A stretch of DNA of 64,000 nt from Actinomycetota bacterium. GTDB lineage: Bacteria; Actinomycetota; Acidimicrobiia; Acidimicrobiales; Iamiaceae. The notes under the pieces are model-generated. The model was not told the DNA's origin. It did no database searches and saw nothing but the letters and a program-made list of their open reading frames with translations. The stretch spans positions 1-64,000 of the forward strand of contig JACPNX010000023.1 in the NCBI GenBank assembly GCA_016185275.1, in the 5' to 3' direction. The first letter of the stretch is position 1. Every line of letters begins with the position of its first letter. A program made the position numbers and the translations under genes. Below are positions 36,320-43,829 of this stretch, piece by piece.

Positions 36320-36935
36320 CACCGCACCGGACTTCACCGCGGAGACGACCGAAGGACCCGTCAGCCTCCACGAGTACCTCGGCGACAGCTGGGGGATCCT
36401 GTTCTCCCACCCGGCCGACTTCACGCCGGTGTGCACCACCGAGCTCGGCGAGTTCGCCCGGCGCAAGAAGGAGTTCGACGACCGCAACACCAAGATCGTC
36501 GGCGTCAGCGTCGACTCGGTCGACTCCCACCGGGGCTGGTCCGACGACATCGCCGAGACCCAGGGGACCGGCCTCAACTTCCCGCTCGTCGGCGACGAGG
36601 ACCGCACCGTCGCCCAGCTCTACGGGATGATCCACCCGAAGGCGCTCGAGACGGCGACCGTCCGCACGGTCTTCGTGATCGGGCCCGACAAGAAGGTGAA
36701 GCTCACGCTCACCTATCCCGCGGCAATCGGCCGCAACGTCGACGAGATCGTGCGGGTCCTCGACGCCCTCCAGCTCTCGGCCACCCACGCCGTGTCGACA
36801 CCGGTGAACTGGAACGACGGCGACGACGTGATCATCTCGCCTGCAATCTCCGACGAGGAGGCCACCACGCGGTTCCCCAAGGGCTTCACCACCCTCAAGC
36901 CCTACCTCCGCCTCACGCCACAACCGAACCGATGA
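36300..36935 (+). CDS. 1-Cys peroxiredoxin (Prx6 type)
   Basis: The 211-residue enzyme reduces peroxides or peroxynitrite. The peroxidatic cysteine is C45 in SHPADFTPVCTTELGEF, and the long C-terminal region (VNWNDGDDVIISP, FPKGFTTLKPYLR) is typical of the Prx6 subgroup. It probably shares a transcript with the preceding membrane protein and perhaps the SufR-like gene 54 bp downstream. Confidence 0.93.
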   Translation: MALQLGDTAPDFTAETTEGPVSLHEYLGDSWGILFSHPADFTPVCTTELGEFARRKKEFDDRNTKIVGVSVDSVDSHRGWSDDIAETQGTGLNFPLVGDEDRTVAQLYGMIHPKALETATVRTVFVIGPDKKVKLTLTYPAAIGRNVDEIVRVLDALQLSATHAVSTPVNWNDGDDVIISPAISDEEATTRFPKGFTTLKPYLRLTPQPNR

Positions 36936-36989
36936 ACCGGCCACCCCGATGACCGACGGCGCGGCCGGGCACACTGGACGGAGCACGCC

Positions 36990-37691
36990 ATGAACCCCAC
37001 CACGCTCCAGGAACAGGCCAAGGCGCTCGGCGACCCGACGCGCCACGCCATCTTCCGCCACATCGCCCAGGCCGGCCGCGCCGTCGGCATCGCCGAGCTC
37101 AACGACCAGTTCCCCTTCAACCACAACGCCATCCGCCAACACCTGGCCAAGCTCGTCTCCGCCGGCCTCGTGGTCGAGACCACGGCCCCCGCCGCCGGGC
37201 GCGGCCGGCCCCGCCTCGTCTACGAGGTCAACCCCGCCGTCGAGGGCCAGTGGGGAACTACCGGCCCCTACGAGCGACTCAGCCGGCTGCTCGTCGAGAT
37301 CATCCGCACCGGACTCGACCCCGAAGAGGTCGGCCGCCGCGCCGCGGGTCTGTTCCGCGTGCCGTCGCCATCCGGTGACGTCGTCGCCGACGTCAGCGCC
37401 GCCATGGCCCGCCAGGGCTTCGAGCCCGAGGTCCGGGCCCTGCGGGGCGGCGCCGAGATCGTCCTGCACAGCTGCCCGTTCGCCACCACGGCCCTCGCCG
37501 ACCGCGAGACGATCTGCGCCCTGCACCTCGGCATCGCCGAAGGGCTCACCGACCCCACCGCGATGGTCGCCGAGCTCGTCGCGTACGACCCCCGCAAGGC
37601 CGGCTGCAAGCTCCGCATCCGACTCGCCCCCGACGACGACGAAGACGCGAGCGGGACGCTCACCCTGCGCGGCAAGGCCGGCGCCCGATGA
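36990..37691 (+). CDS. SufR-like iron-sulfur transcriptional regulator 2
   Basis: The 233-residue regulator has an N-terminal winged helix (LGDPTRHAIFRHIAQ, FNHNAIRQHLAKLVSAGLV, GRGRPRLVYEV). The C-terminal domain has C162 (HSCPF), C176 (ETICALH) and C206 (KAGCKLRI), the same C-x13-C-x29 spacing as its paralogue at 9362. It lies downstream of operator site 5, suggesting autoregulation. It is the best positional candidate for binding the TTCTAG sites. Confidence 0.82.
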   Translation: MNPTTLQEQAKALGDPTRHAIFRHIAQAGRAVGIAELNDQFPFNHNAIRQHLAKLVSAGLVVETTAPAAGRGRPRLVYEVNPAVEGQWGTTGPYERLSRLLVEIIRTGLDPEEVGRRAAGLFRVPSPSGDVVADVSAAMARQGFEPEVRALRGGAEIVLHSCPFATTALADRETICALHLGIAEGLTDPTAMVAELVAYDPRKAGCKLRIRLAPDDDEDASGTLTLRGKAGAR

Positions 37692-38215
37692 CGCCCCCCG
37701 AGGAGGGGGGCGAGGCCCCCTGCTTCGCCCACCTACTCGACGAACCGCCGCAGCACACCGACGAGGCGCTCGCCGAGCTCCTCCGGCAGCTGGCCGACGC
37801 CGTCGTGATCGCCGACGCCGAGGGCACCATCACGTTCTGGAACGACGCCGCCACCCGGCTCTTCGGCTGGCCGGCCGAGGAAGCGCTCGGCCGCAGCCTC
37901 GACCTCATCATCCCCGAGCGCCTCCGCGCCCGGCACTGGGCGGGCTACCGCCAGACCATGGCCACCGGCCACACCAGCTACGGCGACCGGCTGCTCGAGG
38001 TGCCAGCGCTGCACCGCGACGGGCGCAGCCTCTCGATCGCGTTCACGGTGTCGCTGATGCACGACCGCAGCCGCGGCACGCCCACCGCGATCGCAGCGGT
38101 CCTGCGCGACGACACCGAACGGTGGCAGGAACGGCGACGGCTGCGCGCCGAGCTCACCGCCCTTCGCGACGGTGGCGCCACCAGGCCGGCGGAACCCTCC
38201 GCGGACACGCGCTGA
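37688..38215 (+). CDS. PAS-domain protein
   Basis: The 175-residue protein has one PAS domain (LADAVVIADAEGTITFWNDA, FGWPAEEALGRSLDLI) ending in the typical AAVLRDDTERWQERRRL helix. No kinase or output domain follows. ATG 37688 overlaps the SufR-like stop by 4 bp, so it may tune that regulator; that is inference. Confidence 0.85.
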   Translation: MTPPEEGGEAPCFAHLLDEPPQHTDEALAELLRQLADAVVIADAEGTITFWNDAATRLFGWPAEEALGRSLDLIIPERLRARHWAGYRQTMATGHTSYGDRLLEVPALHRDGRSLSIAFTVSLMHDRSRGTPTAIAAVLRDDTERWQERRRLRAELTALRDGGATRPAEPSADTR

Positions 38216-38219
38216 CGCC

Positions 38220-38585
38220 ATGGCGAGAGCGACCGAGCTGGCCGGCTTCGTCGGCGCAGCGCTGGCCGGTCTCGCCTACATCCCACAGATCTGGCACCTG
38301 ATCCACGAGCGCTGCTCCGCGGGCCTCAGCCGACTCGCCTTCAGCCTCTGGCTCACCGCGTCGATCCTCGTCACCAGCCACGCCGTCGCCATCGGCGAGG
38401 CCGTCTTCGTCGCGCTCGGCGCCGTGCAACTTGCGGCGACCACCCTCATCCTCGCCTACACGACGAGATACGCCGGCTCGTACTGCGCCAGCCACCTGCC
38501 GGCGAGCCTCGCCCCCGTGGTTCGCCTCGACTACCCGACGGCCTCTCTCGAAGCCGACCATCCGCTACCGCCCACGGTCGCGTGA
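38220..38585 (+). CDS. PQ-loop (SemiSWEET-like) membrane protein
   Basis: The 121-residue protein has three hydrophobic segments and the PQ-loop signature GLAYIPQIWHLIHERCSAGL. Family members form dimeric sugar or amino-acid facilitators. It starts 4 bases after the PAS gene stop. Confidence 0.8.
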   Translation: MARATELAGFVGAALAGLAYIPQIWHLIHERCSAGLSRLAFSLWLTASILVTSHAVAIGEAVFVALGAVQLAATTLILAYTTRYAGSYCASHLPASLAPVVRLDYPTASLEADHPLPPTVA

Positions 38586-38592
38586 CTCGATC

Positions 38593-39012
38593 TCAGACCG
38601 CCGGTTCCGGCAGATCGTCCCAGAGGCCCGCTAACTGCGACCGAAGGCGCGACAGCTCCTCGAGGTGCGCGCCAGCGAGTGCCTCCACCTTGCGAACGCC
38701 GGAGTCGCTCAGCCGGACGCGGACGACGCGCTGGTCGTCGACGTCGTGGATCCGCTCGACCAGACCTGCGGCGACGGCTCGATCCACGAGCTCGACGACG
38801 CTGTGGTGTCGGAGCAACAGGTGCTGGGCCACCTCGCCGATCGACGGCGGCCCACGGTGACCGCGGACGGCGAGCAGCAACTGGTGCTGGGTGCCCGTCA
38901 ACCCGACCGCCTTGGCCTGGTCCTCGCTCCAACGCAGGAACCGTCGTAGCCCGTCGCGGAACATCAGCAGGCGCTCGAAGTCCGCATCCGTCAATCGACT
39001 TCGCCGTGCCAT
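38593..39012 (-). CDS. MarR-family transcriptional regulator
   Basis: The 139-residue regulator has the winged-helix core IGEVAQHLLLRHHSVVELVD and the wing DDQRVVRVRLSDSG. It diverges from the ClC channel gene; two ATCGT-N3-ACGAT palindromes fill the 27 bases between the start codons. The start codon abuts the first palindrome, so the mRNA is probably leaderless and autoregulated. Confidence 0.9.
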   Translation of the reverse strand: MARRSRLTDADFERLLMFRDGLRRFLRWSEDQAKAVGLTGTQHQLLLAVRGHRGPPSIGEVAQHLLLRHHSVVELVDRAVAAGLVERIHDVDDQRVVRVRLSDSGVRKVEALAGAHLEELSRLRSQLAGLWDDLPEPAV

Positions 39013-39041
39013 ATCGTCCCACGATAGTATCGTGTCACGAT
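39013..39041. promoter_or_regulatory. Double MarR operator and shared divergent promoter
   Basis: ATCGT-N3-ACGAT occurs at 39013-39025 and 39029-39041, 16 bases centre to centre. ATAGTAT between them offers TAGTAT (39025-39030) as a plus-strand -10 and TACTAT on the minus strand, placing both RNA starts at or next to the two start codons. Confidence 0.75.
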
Positions 39042-40815
39042 GATTGTGCGGACCCCGACCAAGCGACTCGTCCTGCTCGCCGGGATCGCCGCCCTCCTCG
39101 GTGTCGCCGGCGGCGGTGCCGCATGGGTCCTTGTGCATCTCATCGAGCTGCTGACGACCGTCGCGTTGTTCCACGAGCTCACGACCGAGGGCCGCTCGCT
39201 GGCCGAGCTCGACCCGGGCTTGCCGCTGTTTGCGGCGGCCGCGACCGGCGCACTTCTGATCAGCGCCTTGGCGAAGTGGGCGCCGGTCATCCGCGGTCAC
39301 GGCATCCCCGAGGCCATGGAGGCGATCCTCACCAAGCAGAGCCGCATCGCTCCGCGCACCGCCATCGCCAAGCCGATCTCCGCGGCGATCGCCATCGGCA
39401 CCGGCGCGCCCTTCGGCGCCGAAGGCCCGATCATCGTCACGGGCGGCGCGATCGGGTCCCTGCTCGGTCAGGTCATCCCGGTTACGCCCTCGGAGCGCAA
39501 GATCCTGCTGGCCGCCGGCGCGGCGGCCGGCATGTCCGCCACCTTCGGCGCGCCGCTGGCCGCCGTGGTGCTCGCCATCGAGCTGTTGCTGTTCGAGTTC
39601 TCCGTGCGCGCCTTCATCCCCCTAGTCGTCGCCACCTCGATCGCCGGCGGCATGCACTCCGCGCTCTTCGATGACGGTCCCCTCTTCCGGGTGCCCGTCC
39701 ACGACTATGCCGGGCTCGACGTCCTGCCCGCCTTCGTGCTCCTCGGCCTCGCCTGTGGCGTGCTGGCGATCGTCATCAGCCGAGGGCTGTTCCTCGTCGA
39801 GGACCTCTACCGGCGCCTCCCGGTCGGCGAGTTCTGGCATCCGGCGATCGGGGCGATCGGCTTCGCCACCGTCGGCCTGTTCGTCCCCCGAGTCCTCGGC
39901 GTCGGCTACGACGCCATTGGTGACGTCCTCGACGCCCGTCTCGCGGTCGGCACCGTCGCCGCGCTCGCCGCCGGCAAGCTCGTCGCCTGGTGGCTCGCCC
40001 TCGGCTCGGGCACGTCCGGGGGCACCCTCGCACCGATCCTGCTGATCAGCGCCTCCTTCGGCACCGTCGTCGGCTCAGCCTTGAACGAGGTGCTGCCCGG
40101 TCCCGACGTCGCTCTCGGCGGCTACGCAGTTGTCGCCATGGCCGCCACCTTCGGCGCCGCCACCCAGGCCACGTTCACCGCCATCGTGTTCGTGTTCGAG
40201 CTCACCCGTGACTACGAGGTGATCCTGCCCCTCATGCTCGCCACCGTCATCGCCGACCTCGTGTACTCGGCCGTCAACGAGGACAGCCTCATGACCGAGA
40301 AGCTCCGCCGCCGCGGCCTGCGCATCGGCCGTCACTACGGCATCGACCCCTTCACGCACGCACGAGTCGTCGACATCATGACCGTGGACGTGGAAACGCT
40401 CCCCGAGGGTGCAACCGTGGGCACCGCCCGTGCGCGCTTCGCCGACGGCGGCCACGGCGCCTACCCGATCGTCGACGGCGACCGCGGCATCGTCGGCATC
40501 ATCGCCCGAGGCGACATCCTGCGCGACGACTCCCCCGACGAGCACCGGCTCCTCGACCACGCCGCCCGCCAGGTCGTCACCGTCCGAGCCAGCGACCCAA
40601 CCCAGACCGCCCTTCGAGTGATGATCGACGAGCACGTCGAGCACGTCCCGGTCGTCGACGACAGCAACCGCCTCGTCGGCATCTGCACCCGCACCGACCT
40701 GCTCAAAGTCCGGCGCCGCCAGCTCGACCTCGAGCGCGTCCAAGCCGGCGCCACCCGCCTCCGACGCAACGGACGGCGCCCGACCGAACCCGCCGAACAG
40801 GAGATCACGCCATGA
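39040..40815 (+). CDS. ClC-type chloride channel/antiporter with CBS domains
   Basis: The 591-residue protein has a ClC membrane domain: GTGAPFGAEGPIIVTGG with the gating glutamate E128, and the region LGSGTSGGTLAPILL. Two CBS domains follow after residue ~445 (VDIMTVDVETLPEGA; VTVRASDPTQTALRV). It moves chloride or a similar anion, possibly against protons. It overlaps the Usp gene by 4 bp and is likely under MarR control. Confidence 0.93.
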   Translation: MIVRTPTKRLVLLAGIAALLGVAGGGAAWVLVHLIELLTTVALFHELTTEGRSLAELDPGLPLFAAAATGALLISALAKWAPVIRGHGIPEAMEAILTKQSRIAPRTAIAKPISAAIAIGTGAPFGAEGPIIVTGGAIGSLLGQVIPVTPSERKILLAAGAAAGMSATFGAPLAAVVLAIELLLFEFSVRAFIPLVVATSIAGGMHSALFDDGPLFRVPVHDYAGLDVLPAFVLLGLACGVLAIVISRGLFLVEDLYRRLPVGEFWHPAIGAIGFATVGLFVPRVLGVGYDAIGDVLDARLAVGTVAALAAGKLVAWWLALGSGTSGGTLAPILLISASFGTVVGSALNEVLPGPDVALGGYAVVAMAATFGAATQATFTAIVFVFELTRDYEVILPLMLATVIADLVYSAVNEDSLMTEKLRRRGLRIGRHYGIDPFTHARVVDIMTVDVETLPEGATVGTARARFADGGHGAYPIVDGDRGIVGIIARGDILRDDSPDEHRLLDHAARQVVTVRASDPTQTALRVMIDEHVEHVPVVDDSNRLVGICTRTDLLKVRRRQLDLERVQAGATRLRRNGRRPTEPAEQEITP

Positions 40816-41273
40816 ACGACGCCGTTCCCCTCCGCACCATCCTCGTCGGCACGGACAACTCGACCGCCGCGCAACGCGCCCTCACCTGGGCCGCCGCCCG
40901 CAGCCGCGAGTCCGACGCCCAGCTTGTCGCCGTGCACGTCCTCACCTACACACACGAGTTCGCCACCGACCTGTCACCCGCCACCATGACCACCTGGCGC
41001 CGCGACCTCGAACGAGACCTGGCCGGACCGTGGACGGACGCAGCCCGAGAGATCGGGGCGACGGTGCGCACCCTCGTCGTCGAGGACGAGACCACAGCCG
41101 CCGGGATCCTCAACACGGCACACCGTGAGCATGCCGACCTCGTCGTGCTCGGCGCACACGGCCGCGGGAACCTTGCCGACCGACTCCTCGGCGCGACCAC
41201 CTACACCGTCACCCACCGGGCCAACACGCCCGTCGTCATCATCCCGCCGGACTGGCAACCGGCCGCTGCATGA
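40812..41273 (+). CDS. Universal stress protein, single domain
   Basis: The 153-residue Usp has ILVGTDNSTAAQRALTWAA at the N terminus and the nucleotide motif GAHGRGNLADRLLGATTYTV near the C terminus. It is translationally coupled to the ClC channel gene and probably acts in the same response. Confidence 0.9.
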   Translation: MNDAVPLRTILVGTDNSTAAQRALTWAAARSRESDAQLVAVHVLTYTHEFATDLSPATMTTWRRDLERDLAGPWTDAAREIGATVRTLVVEDETTAAGILNTAHREHADLVVLGAHGRGNLADRLLGATTYTVTHRANTPVVIIPPDWQPAAA

Positions 41274-41362
41274 CCAGACGCGGCGCGCTCACGCCATCGC
41301 CGCGTGAGTTGTGCCGCCCGTGTGGCCATGTGCCGGGCCGCCAGGCGACACGCCTCGCCTAG

Positions 41363-41779
41363 TCAGTCCACGGCTGGGATAACGGCGAAGGAGCCCGATG
41401 CGATCGCGACGAGCTCGCCCGATTCATCGCGCACCCGGCCCTCGAGCTGCACCACTCGGCGCCCGCCCTTGACGACGTTGGTCTCGGCTGAGAGACGGCC
41501 AGCCGTTGCGGGGCGCAGGAAGCGGAGATGAACCTCGATCGACGCGCACGCGAGCCCTGGGTCGAGGCTGCTCATCGTGGCTGCGCCCATCGCCGTGTCG
41601 ACCATGGCGAAGAGCACCGCGCCGTGGACGACGCCATTCGGGTTGTGCAGTGCCGGCGTGACCTCGAGCGCAGCCGTCCCCAGCCCGCGCTCGGTCGACA
41701 CGACCACCATGCCGAGGTGGTCCTGGAGGGGAAACGCGGCCGGCTCGAAGGGCACCGGGAGACCGTAACGGGCAACCAC
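41363..41779 (-). CDS. PaaI-type hotdog thioesterase
   Basis: The 138-residue protein has the hotdog helix HNPNGVVHGAVLFAMVDTAM and SIEVHLRFLRPATAGRLSAE. Relatives hydrolyse acyl-CoA thioesters. GTG 41779 starts the frame. The next gene upstream on the same strand ends 24 bp away. Confidence 0.85.
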   Translation of the reverse strand: MVARYGLPVPFEPAAFPLQDHLGMVVVSTERGLGTAALEVTPALHNPNGVVHGAVLFAMVDTAMGAATMSSLDPGLACASIEVHLRFLRPATAGRLSAETNVVKGGRRVVQLEGRVRDESGELVAIASGSFAVIPAVD

Positions 41780-41803
41780 CCTTCGGCCTGGTGAACGCGC
41801 TTC

Positions 41804-42088
41804 CTACAGGAGCTTGGTCAACCCCTCTGGCCCGTACATCTCGAAGAAGCTCCGGGGCAGCATGCCTAGACGGTGCCACGGTGTGCCCCGCTCGTCGTCG
41901 AGATCGGTGCGAGCCGCCCACGGATAGCCGCTCGTGCCGACTCCAGTGGCGAGCTTCCATCCCTCTTGTCGGGCGGCGGCCTTGATCCGCCGGCGCCACT
42001 CCTCTGCTTCGAGCGGCGGGCCGACGACCCAGCCTTCGGTCGCAAGGCGTTCGACCGAGGCGACGACGAGTTCCTCGTAGCGACCCAC
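41804..42088 (-). CDS. Small uncharacterised protein
   Basis: The 94-residue protein (GRYEELVVASVERLATEGWV, EEWRRRIKAAARQEGWKLAT) has a helix-rich N-terminal half and a Trp/Arg-rich end. No family recognised, though the second motif recalls DNA-associated proteins. It may be the last chromosomal-type gene before the mobile region. Confidence 0.55.
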   Translation of the reverse strand: MGRYEELVVASVERLATEGWVVGPPLEAEEWRRRIKAAARQEGWKLATGVGTSGYPWAARTDLDDERGTPWHRLGMLPRSFFEMYGPEGLTKLL

Positions 42089-42113
42089 GCACCACGTCTA
42101 CCACCGCGTTCGG

Positions 42114-42827
42114 TCAGCTCGCTTTGGCCAGCTGTCGCTCCGCGCGCTGGCGGCGGCGCTGGAGGGTGCGCACGTCGACGCCGAGCTCAGCTGCGACCTC
42201 CGCGTCGTCGTGCTGCTGGACCCGGGTCCGCCACACGACGGCCGCGCTCGTCGCCGTGATCTTCCCTCGGTCGACGGCGGTGGCGAGACGCTCATGGGCT
42301 CGACGGAGGCTGGGACCGAAGGCGTCGAGCGCCTCGTGCTCGGCCGACGGGGCGCTCGGCCACATCTCGGCGGGGATGTGCTCGAGGCGGATCCGGTCCG
42401 GTTCCACCACCGTCCGCACGTAGTGCTTGCGGACGTCCAGGAGGATGTTGGCAGCGACCGCTGTTGGCCGGCGGTCCACCCGGTACGTGCGGATCCGTTC
42501 CCAGGCGAGCGCCAGGAGGTCGTGGTCGACGTCCTCGAAGGCGCCTCCCAGTGCCAGCCGCCGGCCGAGGCTCCGCAACCCGGGACGCAGGACCTGGAGC
42601 AGGACCCGGGCGGCCACGGGGTCGGACGGCGCCCGGGCGGCGAGCGCTGCATGGGCCCGGTCGGCATCGGCCTTGCCGGCGGACCAGACACGGTCGACGA
42701 GCGTGTCGAGATCGGGTGCGTCGAGCGCCGGGTCGGTGCGCCAGCGCTCGAGGGCGACGGCGGCGTCGGGGCTGCTGGCAACCCTGGCCCAGGTGCGGTC
42801 CAGGGCGTCGAAGACGGAACGGCTCAC
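42114..42827 (-). CDS. Sigma-like helix-turn-helix protein
   Basis: The 237-residue protein shows features of sigma-70-like proteins: LGGAFEDVDHDLLALAWERI in the region-2 position and a C-terminal helix-turn-helix HDDAEVAAELGVDVRTLQRR with a basic end. GTG 42827 follows GAGGAG at good spacing; upstream starts to 42881 lack this. It diverges from the CTCACG repeat region and may control the mobile element. Confidence 0.65.
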   Translation of the reverse strand: MSRSVFDALDRTWARVASSPDAAVALERWRTDPALDAPDLDTLVDRVWSAGKADADRAHAALAARAPSDPVAARVLLQVLRPGLRSLGRRLALGGAFEDVDHDLLALAWERIRTYRVDRRPTAVAANILLDVRKHYVRTVVEPDRIRLEHIPAEMWPSAPSAEHEALDAFGPSLRRAHERLATAVDRGKITATSAAVVWRTRVQQHDDAEVAAELGVDVRTLQRRRQRAERQLAKAS

Positions 42828-42880
42828 GGGGCGGCTCCTCAGAGAGGCGGATCGGGACACCGCCACCGTCCGGGAGACCA

Positions 42881-42985
42881 CTCACGCGCGCGCTCACGCG
42901 GTCACTCACGTTTTCCCCCTTGACCAGGGATTTCTTCGGGTCGCGCTCACGAACGTGAGTGGCGCCACTCACGTTCGCGCTCACG
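42881..42985. repeat. CTCACG iteron-like repeat cluster with 28-bp palindrome
   Basis: Six direct CTCACG copies (42881, 42893, 42905, 42946, 42968, 42980) and one inverted copy (42954-42959) lie within 105 bases. The central 42950-42977 is a perfect palindrome built from GAACGTGAGT and its complement around GGCGCC. Such arrays bind replication initiators, partition or transfer regulators. Two further CTCACGTT copies follow at 43703-43743. Confidence 0.75.
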
Positions 42986-43093
42986 TTTCCGGATCTGTGT
43001 CGCCGAACGGGCCCGGCGGGGGCTTGCAGAAGGGTCCACCCGGCCGCGCCGGGTGCACCGCGCCGGCGCGGCCCTGACCTCAGGAGGTCTGCC

Positions 43094-43669
43094 GTGCCCG
43101 CTTCCGTCGAGCTGTCCCCGCTGTTCGACCCGACCCTGGAACGAGTCGGGTTTCCGCTCGACCATCCCTACGTCGAGCGCGTCTACTGCTCGGTCCTCGG
43201 CCCGAGCTCCGTGCTGTTGCTGCGCCGCGCCGGCGAGCTGTTCGCCGAGCACCCCGAAGGCCTTCGAGTCGACGTCGTCGATTTGTCCCGGTCGCTCGGC
43301 CTCGGCGTCCGCCCCGACGCCGACGACATCGGCCACAACGCTCCCCTGCGCCGCACGATGGAGCGCCTCGTGCGGTTCCGCATGGCCGCCTGGCGAGGCG
43401 AGGATCGCCTTGGCATCCACCCGAAGCTGCCGGCGCTCGAGCGCCACCGCGTCGCCCGGCTCCCCGAACCGGTCCAGGCCACCCACCGCCAGCTGCTCAC
43501 CGAGCACCTCGACGGCCTCGTCGCCCGGGCCGAGGGGCGCACCATCGAACCCGCCGGCGTCGAGCGGGCGTCGGCGCCGGGTGTGGCCCGTCAGGAGTCG
43601 CCGGTCGCCGCCCGCCTGCGCGCCTTCGGCACCCCCGCCGCCATCGAGCCCCGGATCGTCGCCCGATGA
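43094..43669 (+). CDS. Uncharacterised protein of the mobile region
   Basis: The 191-residue protein starts at GTG 43094 after AGGAGG. It contains VDVVDLSRSLGLGVRPD and APLRRTMERLVRFRMAAWRG, which look like a winged-helix DNA-binding core, then HPKLPALERHRVARLPEPV. It lies between two groups of CTCACG repeats, so it may be the protein that binds them. No family was assigned. Confidence 0.65.
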   Translation: MPASVELSPLFDPTLERVGFPLDHPYVERVYCSVLGPSSVLLLRRAGELFAEHPEGLRVDVVDLSRSLGLGVRPDADDIGHNAPLRRTMERLVRFRMAAWRGEDRLGIHPKLPALERHRVARLPEPVQATHRQLLTEHLDGLVARAEGRTIEPAGVERASAPGVARQESPVAARLRAFGTPAAIEPRIVAR

Positions 43670-43702
43670 ACGCGAACAACCTCCACACGCGCTCGATCCG
43701 CG

Positions 43703-43743
43703 CTCACGTTCCCGACTCCACCGCCGCCCGCACCACTCACGTT
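43703..43743. repeat. Second CTCACGTT repeat pair
   Basis: CTCACGTT occurs at 43703-43710 and 43736-43743, downstream of the 43094 gene and upstream of the relaxase hairpin. They extend the cluster at 42881-42985. Confidence 0.6.
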
Positions 43744-43794
43744 TTCGACCCCACCCTCGTCGCCGCGAGCGCCCCCACCCTCAGATACACGCTT

Positions 43795-43819
43795 GCAGGT
43801 TTCCCTTCGGGAAACCTGC
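43795..43819. promoter_or_regulatory. Perfect 11-bp hairpin upstream of relaxase, candidate oriT
   Basis: GCAGGTTTCCC (43795-43805) pairs exactly with GGGAAACCTGC (43809-43819) around a TTC loop, 10 bases before the relaxase start. MobF relaxases recognise hairpins next to nic and often lie beside oriT. A terminator or attenuator is the alternative; no T run follows. Confidence 0.5.
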
Positions 43820-43829
43820 GGGCCGGTCG

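Noticed and set aside
42881-42985. Possible CRISPR-like array
   Set aside because: The repeat unit is only 6-8 bases, spacing is irregular and one copy is inverted; no cas gene is nearby.
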